Virus record (IMG/VR): IMGVR_UViG_3300029951_001066
Coordinates: 1-35,358 of that record
Reading direction: 5' to 3' (one strand)
Length of the DNA stretch: 35,358 bases
Source: a virus
Below, piece by piece: positions 8,167-16,661 of this stretch; within the stretch, counting starts at the first letter, position 1; each line of letters opens with the position of its first letter. The notes under the pieces were generated by a model. That model searched no databases, was not told the origin of the DNA, and saw only the letters and a list, made by a program, of their open reading frames with translations. A program made the translations under genes and the position numbers.

Positions 8167-11100
8167 ACAGCCAAAGAAGCGCGCCCGCAAAGCAAAGACG
8201 GTATCGGCGGCAAAGATTCAGATACCCGTTATCCGAATCGTCAATCCGTTCAACCCGCGTGAGTTCGTGCGCGAAGAGGTGGTATGGGGCGCAACCAAGA
8301 CGCTGAACGACTACTTCCCCGAAGTGCCATCGGTGGTGTCGAACCAGAACGCTGTCGTTTCCATCAACGGCAAAATCGTTCCAAAAGAGCTGTTTTCTGT
8401 CACCTACCTGGACAAGACCGACAACTTGGTCGTTTGCCCGATACCGGCCGGCGGTGGGGGAGGTAGCGGCGGTGGCGGCGGTAGCGGCAAGATGATTCTT
8501 GAAATCGTCGCGATGATCGCGCTCGCTGTCGTTACGGCAGGCGCTGGTCTCGCCATTGCTGGCGCGATTGGTCTCAGCGGAACGGCGCTGACGGTTGGTG
8601 GCGCAATCATTCAAGCTGGCATTATGATGGCCGGCTCGATGCTGATTCACTCGCTTTGCGCTCAAAGTTCGCCCACCCAGACATCCACGGCGTCGTCAAG
8701 TTACGGGATCGACGGCGCCAAGACGACATCGACCGAGGGTATGCCGGTGCCCGTATCGTACGGCACATTCCGCATGGCGGGCAACATCGTTGATATGTAC
8801 ACCATCAATGACGGCAACACGCAATTGCTTTACATGCTGCTTGCCGCCGGCGAGGGCGTCGTTTCCAGTATTACCGACATCGAGATCGATCAAAATCCGA
8901 TCACCGACTACACGCAGATTCAGACCGACATCCGGCTTGGGCAGCCAAGCCAACCTGTACTGCCGTGGTTCAATCAAGTTATTGCGCCGTTCTCTGTGTC
9001 GCAAAGCCTGACGCCAACGCCGATTTACTACACAACGACGGCCAGCATTGACTCTTTCCGCATCGACCTTACGTGCCCAGGCGGACTCTATCGTACCGAC
9101 CAAAGCACCGGCGCCCTGGACATCTGGCCGGTTGGTGTTGTTATCCAGTATTGCCTGACCGGCACGAACGAATGGCAAAACATTCAGGTGACAAATCAAG
9201 TCATCGGCTGGCGCGCGGTCACGGCTATCGTCAGTAACTATCTGGCATCAGGGCTGTCCGATGTTGACGCCGATAATATCCAGATTACGGCAGATGGCGT
9301 TGCGATGGCACTCAACACGACGACCAATCAATATCAAGTCGTGCAGCCAAACTACCAGTGGGTATTTCCCGCAGGCGCAGAAGATCCAAATGGCGTAACG
9401 TATGCTGATGCCGGTCAGCCTGTCACAGACCCGACACAGCTCGCCTACCTGAACGCGAACTACGCCTATGACACGGCCAACGCGCAGATTCCCCTGTACG
9501 GTTCGGCCCTCACGCAATATGGCGCCGGTCAAGTGGTTCTTCAGGCTGCACAACAGGCCGCCTTCCGCGCCTCGTATTACTCTGGCGCGATCCCGAACGG
9601 AATATACGACATTCGCGTGTCGCGGACGATTCTCAAATCGACCGACCCAACGGTCTCGGACGACACCTGGCTGACCGACGTCAACGAGATTCAAAACCAG
9701 GCAATAAACTACACCAACACGGCGCTGGTTGGGGTCTTTGCGGTTCTCGGCACACAAATCACCAGCGTTCCGAACGTCACCTTCCTACACCACGGCATTC
9801 TGATCAACGTCTGGGGCGTGCCTGGCACATGGGCGACAGAAGAGCAATGGTATCCTGCCGCCAGCAGCAATCCGGCATGGATTCTATGGGATATGCTGAC
9901 CAATACGCGCTATGGCGCCTCAATACCGGAAGCGCAACTGGATCTGCCAGCATTCCAGAATTGGGCAAACTATTGCGTAGAGGAAGACCTGAACTGGAAT
10001 GGCCCGTTCGACACGGCGTCAAACATCTGGGATGCCTCGCAATTGGTATTGCGCGTCGGTCACGCGCAGCTCGTGTCGATCGGCACGATTTACTCCATCG
10101 TTACCGAGGCCCCAAGTACGCCGGTAATGATGTTCTCAGTCGCCAACATGATCACGGACACCTACACGGAAACCTGGCTCGGTACGGCTGATCGCGCGAC
10201 AGAAATCGACGTCACCTATTTTGATTCGACGGACTTCTACACGCAAAAGACGGTCAAAGTCTACGACCCAACCGCGCTCCAAGCCGGACGGCCTTCGAAT
10301 CCGTCCGCGATCACGATGTATGGCGTAACGGACGTAGCGACGGCTTACAAAGAGGCGCAGTTCATGTTGAACATGAACCAGTACATCCTCAAGACGGTGA
10401 CATTCAGCGCCCCGATGGAGGCAGTCGCCTGTAACCTTGGCGATCTGGTTTATATCCAGCATGACATGCCGAACTACGCCCAGGCGGGGCGGTTTCCGGC
10501 CGGCAGCACGACTTCGGTCATTAATCTGGATCGACCAGTCACGTTGAATTACGGCATTCAGTACATTCTGCTCGTGAATCACGACACGGCTGTCATGGCG
10601 ACCGGCACCATCACCAATATCGCCCTCGACACGATATTCATCACCGGCTTTAGCGGCACGCAGACGGTATCGCGCTTTGTGGTTGGCTCCATCGACACGC
10701 GCGTATCGGGAACCTTCGAAATCGCACCTGGCGTCTTTGGGGTAACCGTAGACGACCCAACGGGGCTTGCAGTAGGCGATACCTACACACTCTACGAAAC
10801 GGATTATGTAGAAACGGCAAACGTCGTCAACGCTACAACGCCGGACTCGCCAGCCGTAACGACCACGCTGACGCTCCAACACCCATTGATGCAGGCTCCT
10901 GCGCTCTATGCAAATTGGATGTTCGGCGACGTCACCAAGGCGCAGCAGATTTTCCGCATCACGAAGATCGAGGGGTCGCAAGATTACCGGCGCGACATTA
11001 CGGCGCTCCAGTACAACCCCCTGGTCTATGACTTTTCGCGTTACAGCTCGTCCATCCCGCCAATGCTTGAGGCGACATCAGGCCCGATCGGCCAAGTAAC

Positions 11101-13291
11101 AAGCGTGACCGCCTACGAAGAAACCTACGTCGCAGGCCCGACCGTGGTCAGTGAAGCGCAGATCACATGGGTTGCGCCGGCCGACGGTCTATATGCCGGC
11201 GCGGACATCTGGGTTGCGCGCAATGGTGGCGCCAATGCCCTCTACGGCTCAGTCTCGAATGTTGTTAGCGCGGCAATCAGCGCGGTCAAGAACGACACCA
11301 TTATCGTGACCGTTGTCGCGTTCGATGTTAATGGCAACAGGGCGCCGCTTACCGGTGCGCCTTCTTCAACGGTCTTCATCACCGGTACTCTGCCGGTAGT
11401 GAGCGTGGGTGGCGTCACTGGCACCGAATTCCTCTGGGTTGGCCGCGATCTTCTGTTGAATTGGAATTACAACTCGACAACCGCCTCGTACGAATTCGGA
11501 TCTGAACCGACCGGCGCCGACGCCGGATCGCTCGACCCGCAATTTCAAGACTATCAAGTTCAAGTGTTCGATCAAACGGGCACCGTTCTGCGCAGAACCG
11601 AGTATGTGACGGCCAATAGCTACTTCTACCCGTATGAACACAACTTCTCGGATGGACTTGAACGCTACCTGCAAGTGCAAATTTGCATGCGTGACACGTC
11701 CAATAATCTGGGCAAAGTGTCGACGGTAGATTGTTTGAATACGCCGCCAACGATTACCGGCACTACCGCAACGGCGAACTTCGACAGCGCGGCAATATCG
11801 TACACGTATTCGACCTGTGCTGACTTTGCCGGCACGATCGTCTTCATGTCAGAAGCGGAAGAGGATATTTCTGGCGATATCACGTCGACGGCAATGCAGG
11901 CATTCAAGGTATTCGACGGCCCTGACTCGGTTATCAATCTGACAAACTTGATGTTTGCCACGAACTACTTCTATCGCATTGCCGCGTATGACGTATTTGG
12001 CGAGACAGAACTGACGCCGTTTGCACCTTGCGCTTTTGCCACGACTAATCTGAATGTCGCAGCAATTGCCGCTGGCGCGCTTACAATTCCAATGCTCAGT
12101 ACCGATCTGCAAACTCAGATCGAACTGATCAGCGGATCGCCAGATATGGCCGGCAGCGTCGCCGCGCAGATATTGGTGTCGGCAAATGCGCAGACGGCGG
12201 CATTGGAGGCAGAGGCGCTGGCGCGTGGCACCGCCGTTACCGACCTGACAAACTCGCTCAACACGGCGACGACAGGGATAGCCACGCAGATCGATACGCT
12301 CACTGCGACGACGAACTCAAACGCTGCCGCCATCGAATCAAACCAGGCAGCACAAACGACCATCAATACGTCGACAGCGGCGTCATTGACTACGTTGCTG
12401 GCTGATGTTGGGGCCAACGGCGCAAGTATTATCGCCAACGCCACTACAGCCGCAACCGCAACCTCGGCCGTCGCGTCCGAAGTTGGCGCCTTGCAGTCGG
12501 CGGTCAGTGGCGCCCAAGCGCTTATCACGACAAACGCCCAAACGGCTGCTGCGGCGAACGCTGCGACAGCGCAATCGCTGAACCTGCTATCGACTACCGT
12601 CGGCAACAATACGACCACCATTGATGAGGCAATGACCTCAATCAACGGGTTGAGCGGCCAATACACAGTCAAGATCGACACCAACGGCTACGTGGCGGGC
12701 TTTGGCTTGGCAACGACGGCAGCGAACGGCGCCCCAACGTCCGAATTCCTCGTTCGGGCCGATTCGTTCGCAGTCACGATGCCAAGCTACCCATCGGTCA
12801 ACCCGTTCACCATCGGCGCGGTCAATGGCGTTCCAGAGGTAATCCTGTCAAGCGCCCTGATTGGTGACGCGACAATTTCGACCGCAAAGATCGGCAACCT
12901 TCAGGTCACGAACGCGCAGATGGCAAGTCTAACCGTCGGCACCAATCAAATCACCGGTAACGCGGTTACGCAAACGGCCGCCGCCGCAGGCTCAAGCTCG
13001 GTAAGCGTGCCACTGACAACGATCGGCGGCAACGTCCAGATTCTTTGCCAGGTGACAGGCATCGCGGCGGGCGCAAGCGGCTATCAAAACACGACAGCCA
13101 CCCTGACTAGGGTCGTGAGCGCCGGCACCGTGATTACGACAAACAGTTGTGCCGTTGAAAACGGACAGGCGGTGACAATTCCAATTATGTGGCTTGATTC
13201 GCCCGCAGCGGGCACTTACTCGTACGTGCTTACGACGTCTGGCTTCTCATCCTGCTCAACATTTATCTCGGTACTGGAGCTGAAAAAATGA
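8153..13291 (+). CDS. Central tail tip protein, gpI-gpJ fusion (host specificity)
   Basis: A 1712-residue protein. Residues 1-98 resemble a small gpI-like domain (basic N-terminus, then VNPFNPREFVREEV). Residues 100-112 are a pure Gly/Ser linker. Residues 114-168 are strongly hydrophobic (IVAMIALAVVTAGAGLAIAGAIG), like the membrane-associated part of gpI. From about 190 the gpJ core begins (GMPVPVSYGTFRMAG) and includes fibronectin-like repeats. Residues about 1370-1510 are an Ala/Thr-rich coiled coil, followed by a DUF1983-like tip region (VIGDATISTAKIGNLQV style). It would trimerise at the tail tip and contact the host surface. In lambda I and J are separate genes; here one frame covers both. 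The last base overlap is ATGA with the next gene. Confidence 0.9.
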   Translation: MSATKQPKKRARKAKTVSAAKIQIPVIRIVNPFNPREFVREEVVWGATKTLNDYFPEVPSVVSNQNAVVSINGKIVPKELFSVTYLDKTDNLVVCPIPAGGGGGSGGGGGSGKMILEIVAMIALAVVTAGAGLAIAGAIGLSGTALTVGGAIIQAGIMMAGSMLIHSLCAQSSPTQTSTASSSYGIDGAKTTSTEGMPVPVSYGTFRMAGNIVDMYTINDGNTQLLYMLLAAGEGVVSSITDIEIDQNPITDYTQIQTDIRLGQPSQPVLPWFNQVIAPFSVSQSLTPTPIYYTTTASIDSFRIDLTCPGGLYRTDQSTGALDIWPVGVVIQYCLTGTNEWQNIQVTNQVIGWRAVTAIVSNYLASGLSDVDADNIQITADGVAMALNTTTNQYQVVQPNYQWVFPAGAEDPNGVTYADAGQPVTDPTQLAYLNANYAYDTANAQIPLYGSALTQYGAGQVVLQAAQQAAFRASYYSGAIPNGIYDIRVSRTILKSTDPTVSDDTWLTDVNEIQNQAINYTNTALVGVFAVLGTQITSVPNVTFLHHGILINVWGVPGTWATEEQWYPAASSNPAWILWDMLTNTRYGASIPEAQLDLPAFQNWANYCVEEDLNWNGPFDTASNIWDASQLVLRVGHAQLVSIGTIYSIVTEAPSTPVMMFSVANMITDTYTETWLGTADRATEIDVTYFDSTDFYTQKTVKVYDPTALQAGRPSNPSAITMYGVTDVATAYKEAQFMLNMNQYILKTVTFSAPMEAVACNLGDLVYIQHDMPNYAQAGRFPAGSTTSVINLDRPVTLNYGIQYILLVNHDTAVMATGTITNIALDTIFITGFSGTQTVSRFVVGSIDTRVSGTFEIAPGVFGVTVDDPTGLAVGDTYTLYETDYVETANVVNATTPDSPAVTTTLTLQHPLMQAPALYANWMFGDVTKAQQIFRITKIEGSQDYRRDITALQYNPLVYDFSRYSSSIPPMLEATSGPIGQVTSVTAYEETYVAGPTVVSEAQITWVAPADGLYAGADIWVARNGGANALYGSVSNVVSAAISAVKNDTIIVTVVAFDVNGNRAPLTGAPSSTVFITGTLPVVSVGGVTGTEFLWVGRDLLLNWNYNSTTASYEFGSEPTGADAGSLDPQFQDYQVQVFDQTGTVLRRTEYVTANSYFYPYEHNFSDGLERYLQVQICMRDTSNNLGKVSTVDCLNTPPTITGTTATANFDSAAISYTYSTCADFAGTIVFMSEAEEDISGDITSTAMQAFKVFDGPDSVINLTNLMFATNYFYRIAAYDVFGETELTPFAPCAFATTNLNVAAIAAGALTIPMLSTDLQTQIELISGSPDMAGSVAAQILVSANAQTAALEAEALARGTAVTDLTNSLNTATTGIATQIDTLTATTNSNAAAIESNQAAQTTINTSTAASLTTLLADVGANGASIIANATTAATATSAVASEVGALQSAVSGAQALITTNAQTAAAANAATAQSLNLLSTTVGNNTTTIDEAMTSINGLSGQYTVKIDTNGYVAGFGLATTAANGAPTSEFLVRADSFAVTMPSYPSVNPFTIGAVNGVPEVILSSALIGDATISTAKIGNLQVTNAQMASLTVGTNQITGNAVTQTAAAAGSSSVSVPLTTIGGNVQILCQVTGIAAGASGYQNTTATLTRVVSAGTVITTNSCAVENGQAVTIPIMWLDSPAAGTYSYVLTTSGFSSCSTFISVLELKK

Positions 13292-13677
13292 CCATGCTGG
13301 TTGATCCATCAAATCCCAATAATCCGACTCTGTTTGTGTGTCACGACCAGGCCGGCCTAATCACGCAGGTAGGCGTAGTGCCGGCTTACGCAATGGCGCT
13401 TCTGACGACATCGACAGTAAGCGTGATTGAGGGAACGGCCGATCTCAATTTGGACTACGTGCTTAATGGGGTGGTGACGCCACGCCCAGCAAACTCTGCG
13501 ACGATTGCCGGCACGGAGCTGTCGAACCTACCGAACCCTTGCACGATTTCGATCAATGGTTCGCCGTACCCTTGCGCTGACACAAGCGCCGCGCTCTCGC
13601 TTACCCAAAGCGGCACCTACGCTGTAAAGGTGTCGGCCTTCCCCTATCTCGATGCCAATTTTACGGTGACAGCATGA
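13288..13677 (+). CDS. Unknown protein next to tail tip gene
   Basis: A 129-residue protein overlapping the gpJ-like stop (ATGA) and the next start (ATGA), so it is translationally coupled on both sides. The N-terminal half is compact (LFVCHDQAGLITQVGVVPAYAM). The C-terminal half has the strand pattern of an Ig-like domain (CTISINGSPYPCADTSAALSLTQSGTYAVKV) with two cysteines that could pair. Its location between the tip protein and the tail fibre suggests a structural or tail accessory role. No named family was recognised. Confidence 0.75.
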   Translation: MTMLVDPSNPNNPTLFVCHDQAGLITQVGVVPAYAMALLTTSTVSVIEGTADLNLDYVLNGVVTPRPANSATIAGTELSNLPNPCTISINGSPYPCADTSAALSLTQSGTYAVKVSAFPYLDANFTVTA

Positions 13678-13868
13678 TAAAGATTACGCACACGGAAGAC
13701 TACCGCAAGTTGCGGGCGAAAGAATACCCGCCATTGGTGGACTTTGCTGACGCAATGTATTGGCACACGCAGGGGGATGATTCCTCGTTGCTGGAGGCTT
13801 ATATGGCTAAATGCGCAGAGGTCAAGAAAAAGTACCCCAAGTTGCCTCTGCCGCCAAAGAAAGATTAA
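13674..13868 (+). CDS. Small tail-fibre-associated protein of the YPP type
   Basis: A 64-residue protein coupled to its upstream neighbour by ATGA. It has the pattern Y-x3-R-x3-YPP-L-x-D-x-x-DA followed by a Lys/Pro-rich end (KKKYPKLPLPPKKD). Short proteins with this REYPP...DA arrangement are common next to tail fibre genes in phages of Proteobacteria, where they are sometimes listed as assembly chaperone-like. The function is not established from the sequence. It closes the transcription unit that began at 7160. Confidence 0.75.
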   Translation: MIKITHTEDYRKLRAKEYPPLVDFADAMYWHTQGDDSSLLEAYMAKCAEVKKKYPKLPLPPKKD

Positions 13869-13883
13869 TTGCGGCCTTATACA

Positions 13884-13910
13884 TAAGTCACCAATGACTT
13901 ATGTTAGAAT
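13884..13910 (+). promoter_or_regulatory. Palindromic element C with extended -10
   Basis: Perfect palindrome TAAGTCA-CCAA-TGACTTA (13884-13901) followed at once by TGTTAGAAT (13902-13910), an extended -10 box. The -35 region is weak (TACATA). The predicted start near 13917 would give a short leader of about 21 bases containing the GGTGGA ribosome site of the tail fibre gene at 13938. Confidence 0.75.
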
Positions 13911-13937
13911 TTGCAGAATTCGAATTGGTGGAATGAA

Positions 13938-16661
13938 ATGAGTCAAGTTAAGCAGACCTGTAGCGTTACAAGCGGCAGCGCGACGGTGGTTATTCCTGGC
14001 GTAAATCTTACGTCGAGAATTCACCAAAACTCCATTTTCATGGTGGTGGGCGTCCTGACACCCTACACGGTGGCGATTGACTCGACATTCGACGGCAGCA
14101 ACACCATCGTCACGCTGACCGGCAACTATGTCGGCACCACGAACCCATCGCAGGCGTGCGTCTTCGTCGTTGATTTCACGTACCCGGACAACTTGCCTCT
14201 GCTTTCGCAGGGTGACGTGGGTACGGCGGCGATTTACAACGCTTCGATGCATGCGCTTCAGATCATGATGACCGATGCATCGCCGACAGGCTTTGCACAG
14301 AATGCGGCCAACGTGGCAATCGTAACGGCAGCGGTCGCAACCATTGCAGCGGATATGGCCTCGGCAACCACGGCATCGACGACAGCGACGACTGAGGCGA
14401 CAAGCGCCACAAATAGCGCCACGGCAGCATCCGGCTCCGCTACCGCAGCGGCCACCAGCGCGACCAGCTCCGCTACTTCCGCCACGAATGCGGCAGGCTC
14501 GGCAACGGCAGCGGCGACATCGGCAACAGCACTGACGGCGGGCTTGGCGTCATTCAACGCAAGATGGCTTGGTAGCCAAGCCACCAACCCAACGCTGGAT
14601 TTGAACGGTGCCCCTGTAGCGGTGGGTGCAGAATACTGGAATTCGACGAACCAAATCCTGATGATCTACACGGCAACAGGATGGCAGGCGAATGATGCGG
14701 CAGCGGTCGCGCAGAACACAGCAGCAACGCTGTCTGCGACTCAGGCGGCAGCTTCAGCGTCGTCGGCAGCCACATCGGCAACAACGGCGACCAATGAAGC
14801 CGCGACCGCCGCGACCGAGGCGGGCATCGCTACTACCCAGGCGACAAACGCGGCGACAAGCGCAACCTCCGCTGCTAATTCGGCCACGACAGCGACCAGT
14901 GAAGCAGGCGTGGCGACGGCGCAGGCTGGTGTTGCAACGGCGCAGGCCACGAACGCAAGCGGCAGCGCCACAGCCGCAGCAGGTAGTGCCAATTCTGCCG
15001 CCAGCTCCGCTACAACGGCAACTAATCAAGCGACGACGGCCACGAATCAAGCCGCCATTGCCACTTCCGAAGCCAGCACCGCAACAACACAAGCGACCAC
15101 GGCAACCACTCAGGCGACAAATGCGGCTGGTAGCGCAACGGCGGCCGCTGCATCGGCTACAAACGCAAGCGGCAGCGCAACATCGGCGGCGGGATCGGCA
15201 AGCGCAGCAGGCAGTTCCGCCGTAAATGCTGCCGTCAGCGCCACCACAGCCACCACACAAGCGACCAGCTCCGCCACAAGCGCAATGTCAGCAGCTCAAA
15301 GTGCGGCCCAGGCTGCCGAGTCGGCGCAACAGGCGACGGTAGGGCAGATCAATTCTGACTGGAATGCCACAAGCGGCACTGCCGAGATCCTGAACAAGCC
15401 GACGTTCGCCACAGTTGCAACCTCCGGTTCCTATACCGATCTGACAAACACCCCAACCGTCACAGCGGCGGGAATTGGCCTGGGTAACGTCAACAACACG
15501 AGTGACGCCAATAAGCCCGTGTCGACGGCACAAGCTGCCGCTGATGCCGTAGTGCTTGCGTCGGCAGAGGCTTACGCGAACTCTATCGTTGTCGGCATGT
15601 GGAACGACTGCGGATCTTTTAATGCCTCTGTCAACACCTACCCGACCACGGGCGGCACAGGAACGTCCGGGGCCATTGTGAGAGGCGATATCTGGACAAT
15701 TGGCACGGTTGCGACAGCGGGGCCGCTAAATGGCGACGCGATTGGCACGACTGTTCGCGCCCTGGCGAACGCTCCTGGGCAGACTGCCGCAAATTGGGCC
15801 GTTGCTGAAGTTGGGCTGGGGTATGTGCCATACAACTCCACAAATCCGGCCGGCTACATCACTTCGACAGCAAATATCACCGGCACTTCCTCGAATATCA
15901 CCGGAATCGCAGCGCCCGCAAATGGCGGCACTGGCGTCAACAACGGCTCTAATACGCTTACAGTTGGAGGCAATATTGCCTTCAATGGCGCGTTCGCGAC
16001 GAATATCACCGCTACCGGCCCGACGAATGTCACGCTGCCGACATCGGGAACGCTTCTCAGCACGGCGTCGGCTATCGGGACGTTTCCAACGCTTAATCAA
16101 AGCACGACAGGCAACGCGGCAACAGCCACAAACATGCCCTGGAGCGGCCTGACCGGAACGGTGCCAACATTTAACCAAAGCACGACAGGCAACGCCGCAA
16201 CGGCGACACTGGCGAGCGGACTTGTGGCAAGTGCGATACTCACGACACCAACCCTTGCGGTCACGCCAGCGACATCCGATAACTCGCTCAGTGTCGCCGA
16301 TACCGCGTTTGTCAAGGCAGCAATAACGTCCGCGCTATCCAACGTGACGACGACCTGGACTTACGTTAACGCGGCAACAGTGACAGCGGCCGGCGGCACC
16401 TATATGGCCGTCGCTGGCGGCGCGTACGACATCGACACCAGCACTGGCCCCGTAACCATCACCTTGCCGACGCTCACTGCCAATCAAACGGTAGCGTGGC
16501 GCGACTACGCTGGAACCTTCGCTAACCCCACCGGCAACGCGACAATCGCCCTTAACGGCAACAAGGTCAACGGATCAACAGTCAACTTGATTAGCGATAT
16601 CAATTATGAAACACGTCAGCTCACTTGGACTGACGCTAACGTGGGATGCCTTATAGCATGA
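13938..16661 (+). CDS. Tail fibre protein with Ala/Ser/Thr repeat shaft
   Basis: A 907-residue protein from ATG 13938, chosen because GGTGGA lies at a suitable distance; a TTG at 13911 in frame has no ribosome site and would overlap the predicted transcript start. Residues 1-90 are a folded attachment domain (QTCSVTSGSATVVIPG). Residues about 130-190 and 250-460 are long Ala/Ser/Thr heptad-like repeats typical of trimeric fibre shafts. A segment near 505-535 (GLGNVNNTSDANKPVSTAQ) is a motif common in tail fibres. The C-terminal third has repeated NQSTTGNAATAT units, encoded by an identical 20-base repeat (16098-16117 and 16176-16195). The stop overlaps the next gene's ATG. Confidence 0.9.
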   Translation: MSQVKQTCSVTSGSATVVIPGVNLTSRIHQNSIFMVVGVLTPYTVAIDSTFDGSNTIVTLTGNYVGTTNPSQACVFVVDFTYPDNLPLLSQGDVGTAAIYNASMHALQIMMTDASPTGFAQNAANVAIVTAAVATIAADMASATTASTTATTEATSATNSATAASGSATAAATSATSSATSATNAAGSATAAATSATALTAGLASFNARWLGSQATNPTLDLNGAPVAVGAEYWNSTNQILMIYTATGWQANDAAAVAQNTAATLSATQAAASASSAATSATTATNEAATAATEAGIATTQATNAATSATSAANSATTATSEAGVATAQAGVATAQATNASGSATAAAGSANSAASSATTATNQATTATNQAAIATSEASTATTQATTATTQATNAAGSATAAAASATNASGSATSAAGSASAAGSSAVNAAVSATTATTQATSSATSAMSAAQSAAQAAESAQQATVGQINSDWNATSGTAEILNKPTFATVATSGSYTDLTNTPTVTAAGIGLGNVNNTSDANKPVSTAQAAADAVVLASAEAYANSIVVGMWNDCGSFNASVNTYPTTGGTGTSGAIVRGDIWTIGTVATAGPLNGDAIGTTVRALANAPGQTAANWAVAEVGLGYVPYNSTNPAGYITSTANITGTSSNITGIAAPANGGTGVNNGSNTLTVGGNIAFNGAFATNITATGPTNVTLPTSGTLLSTASAIGTFPTLNQSTTGNAATATNMPWSGLTGTVPTFNQSTTGNAATATLASGLVASAILTTPTLAVTPATSDNSLSVADTAFVKAAITSALSNVTTTWTYVNAATVTAAGGTYMAVAGGAYDIDTSTGPVTITLPTLTANQTVAWRDYAGTFANPTGNATIALNGNKVNGSTVNLISDINYETRQLTWTDANVGCLIA

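Noticed and set aside
14692-15260. Arg/Gln-rich and Cys/Gly-rich frames inside the fibre shaft
   Set aside because: Out-of-frame readings of the Ala/Thr/Ser codon repeats; composition follows from GCN/ACN repeats.
14380-15330. Repeat array that could suggest CRISPR or minisatellite
   Set aside because: Repeats are imperfect, in frame, and code for a fibre shaft; no regular spacers.
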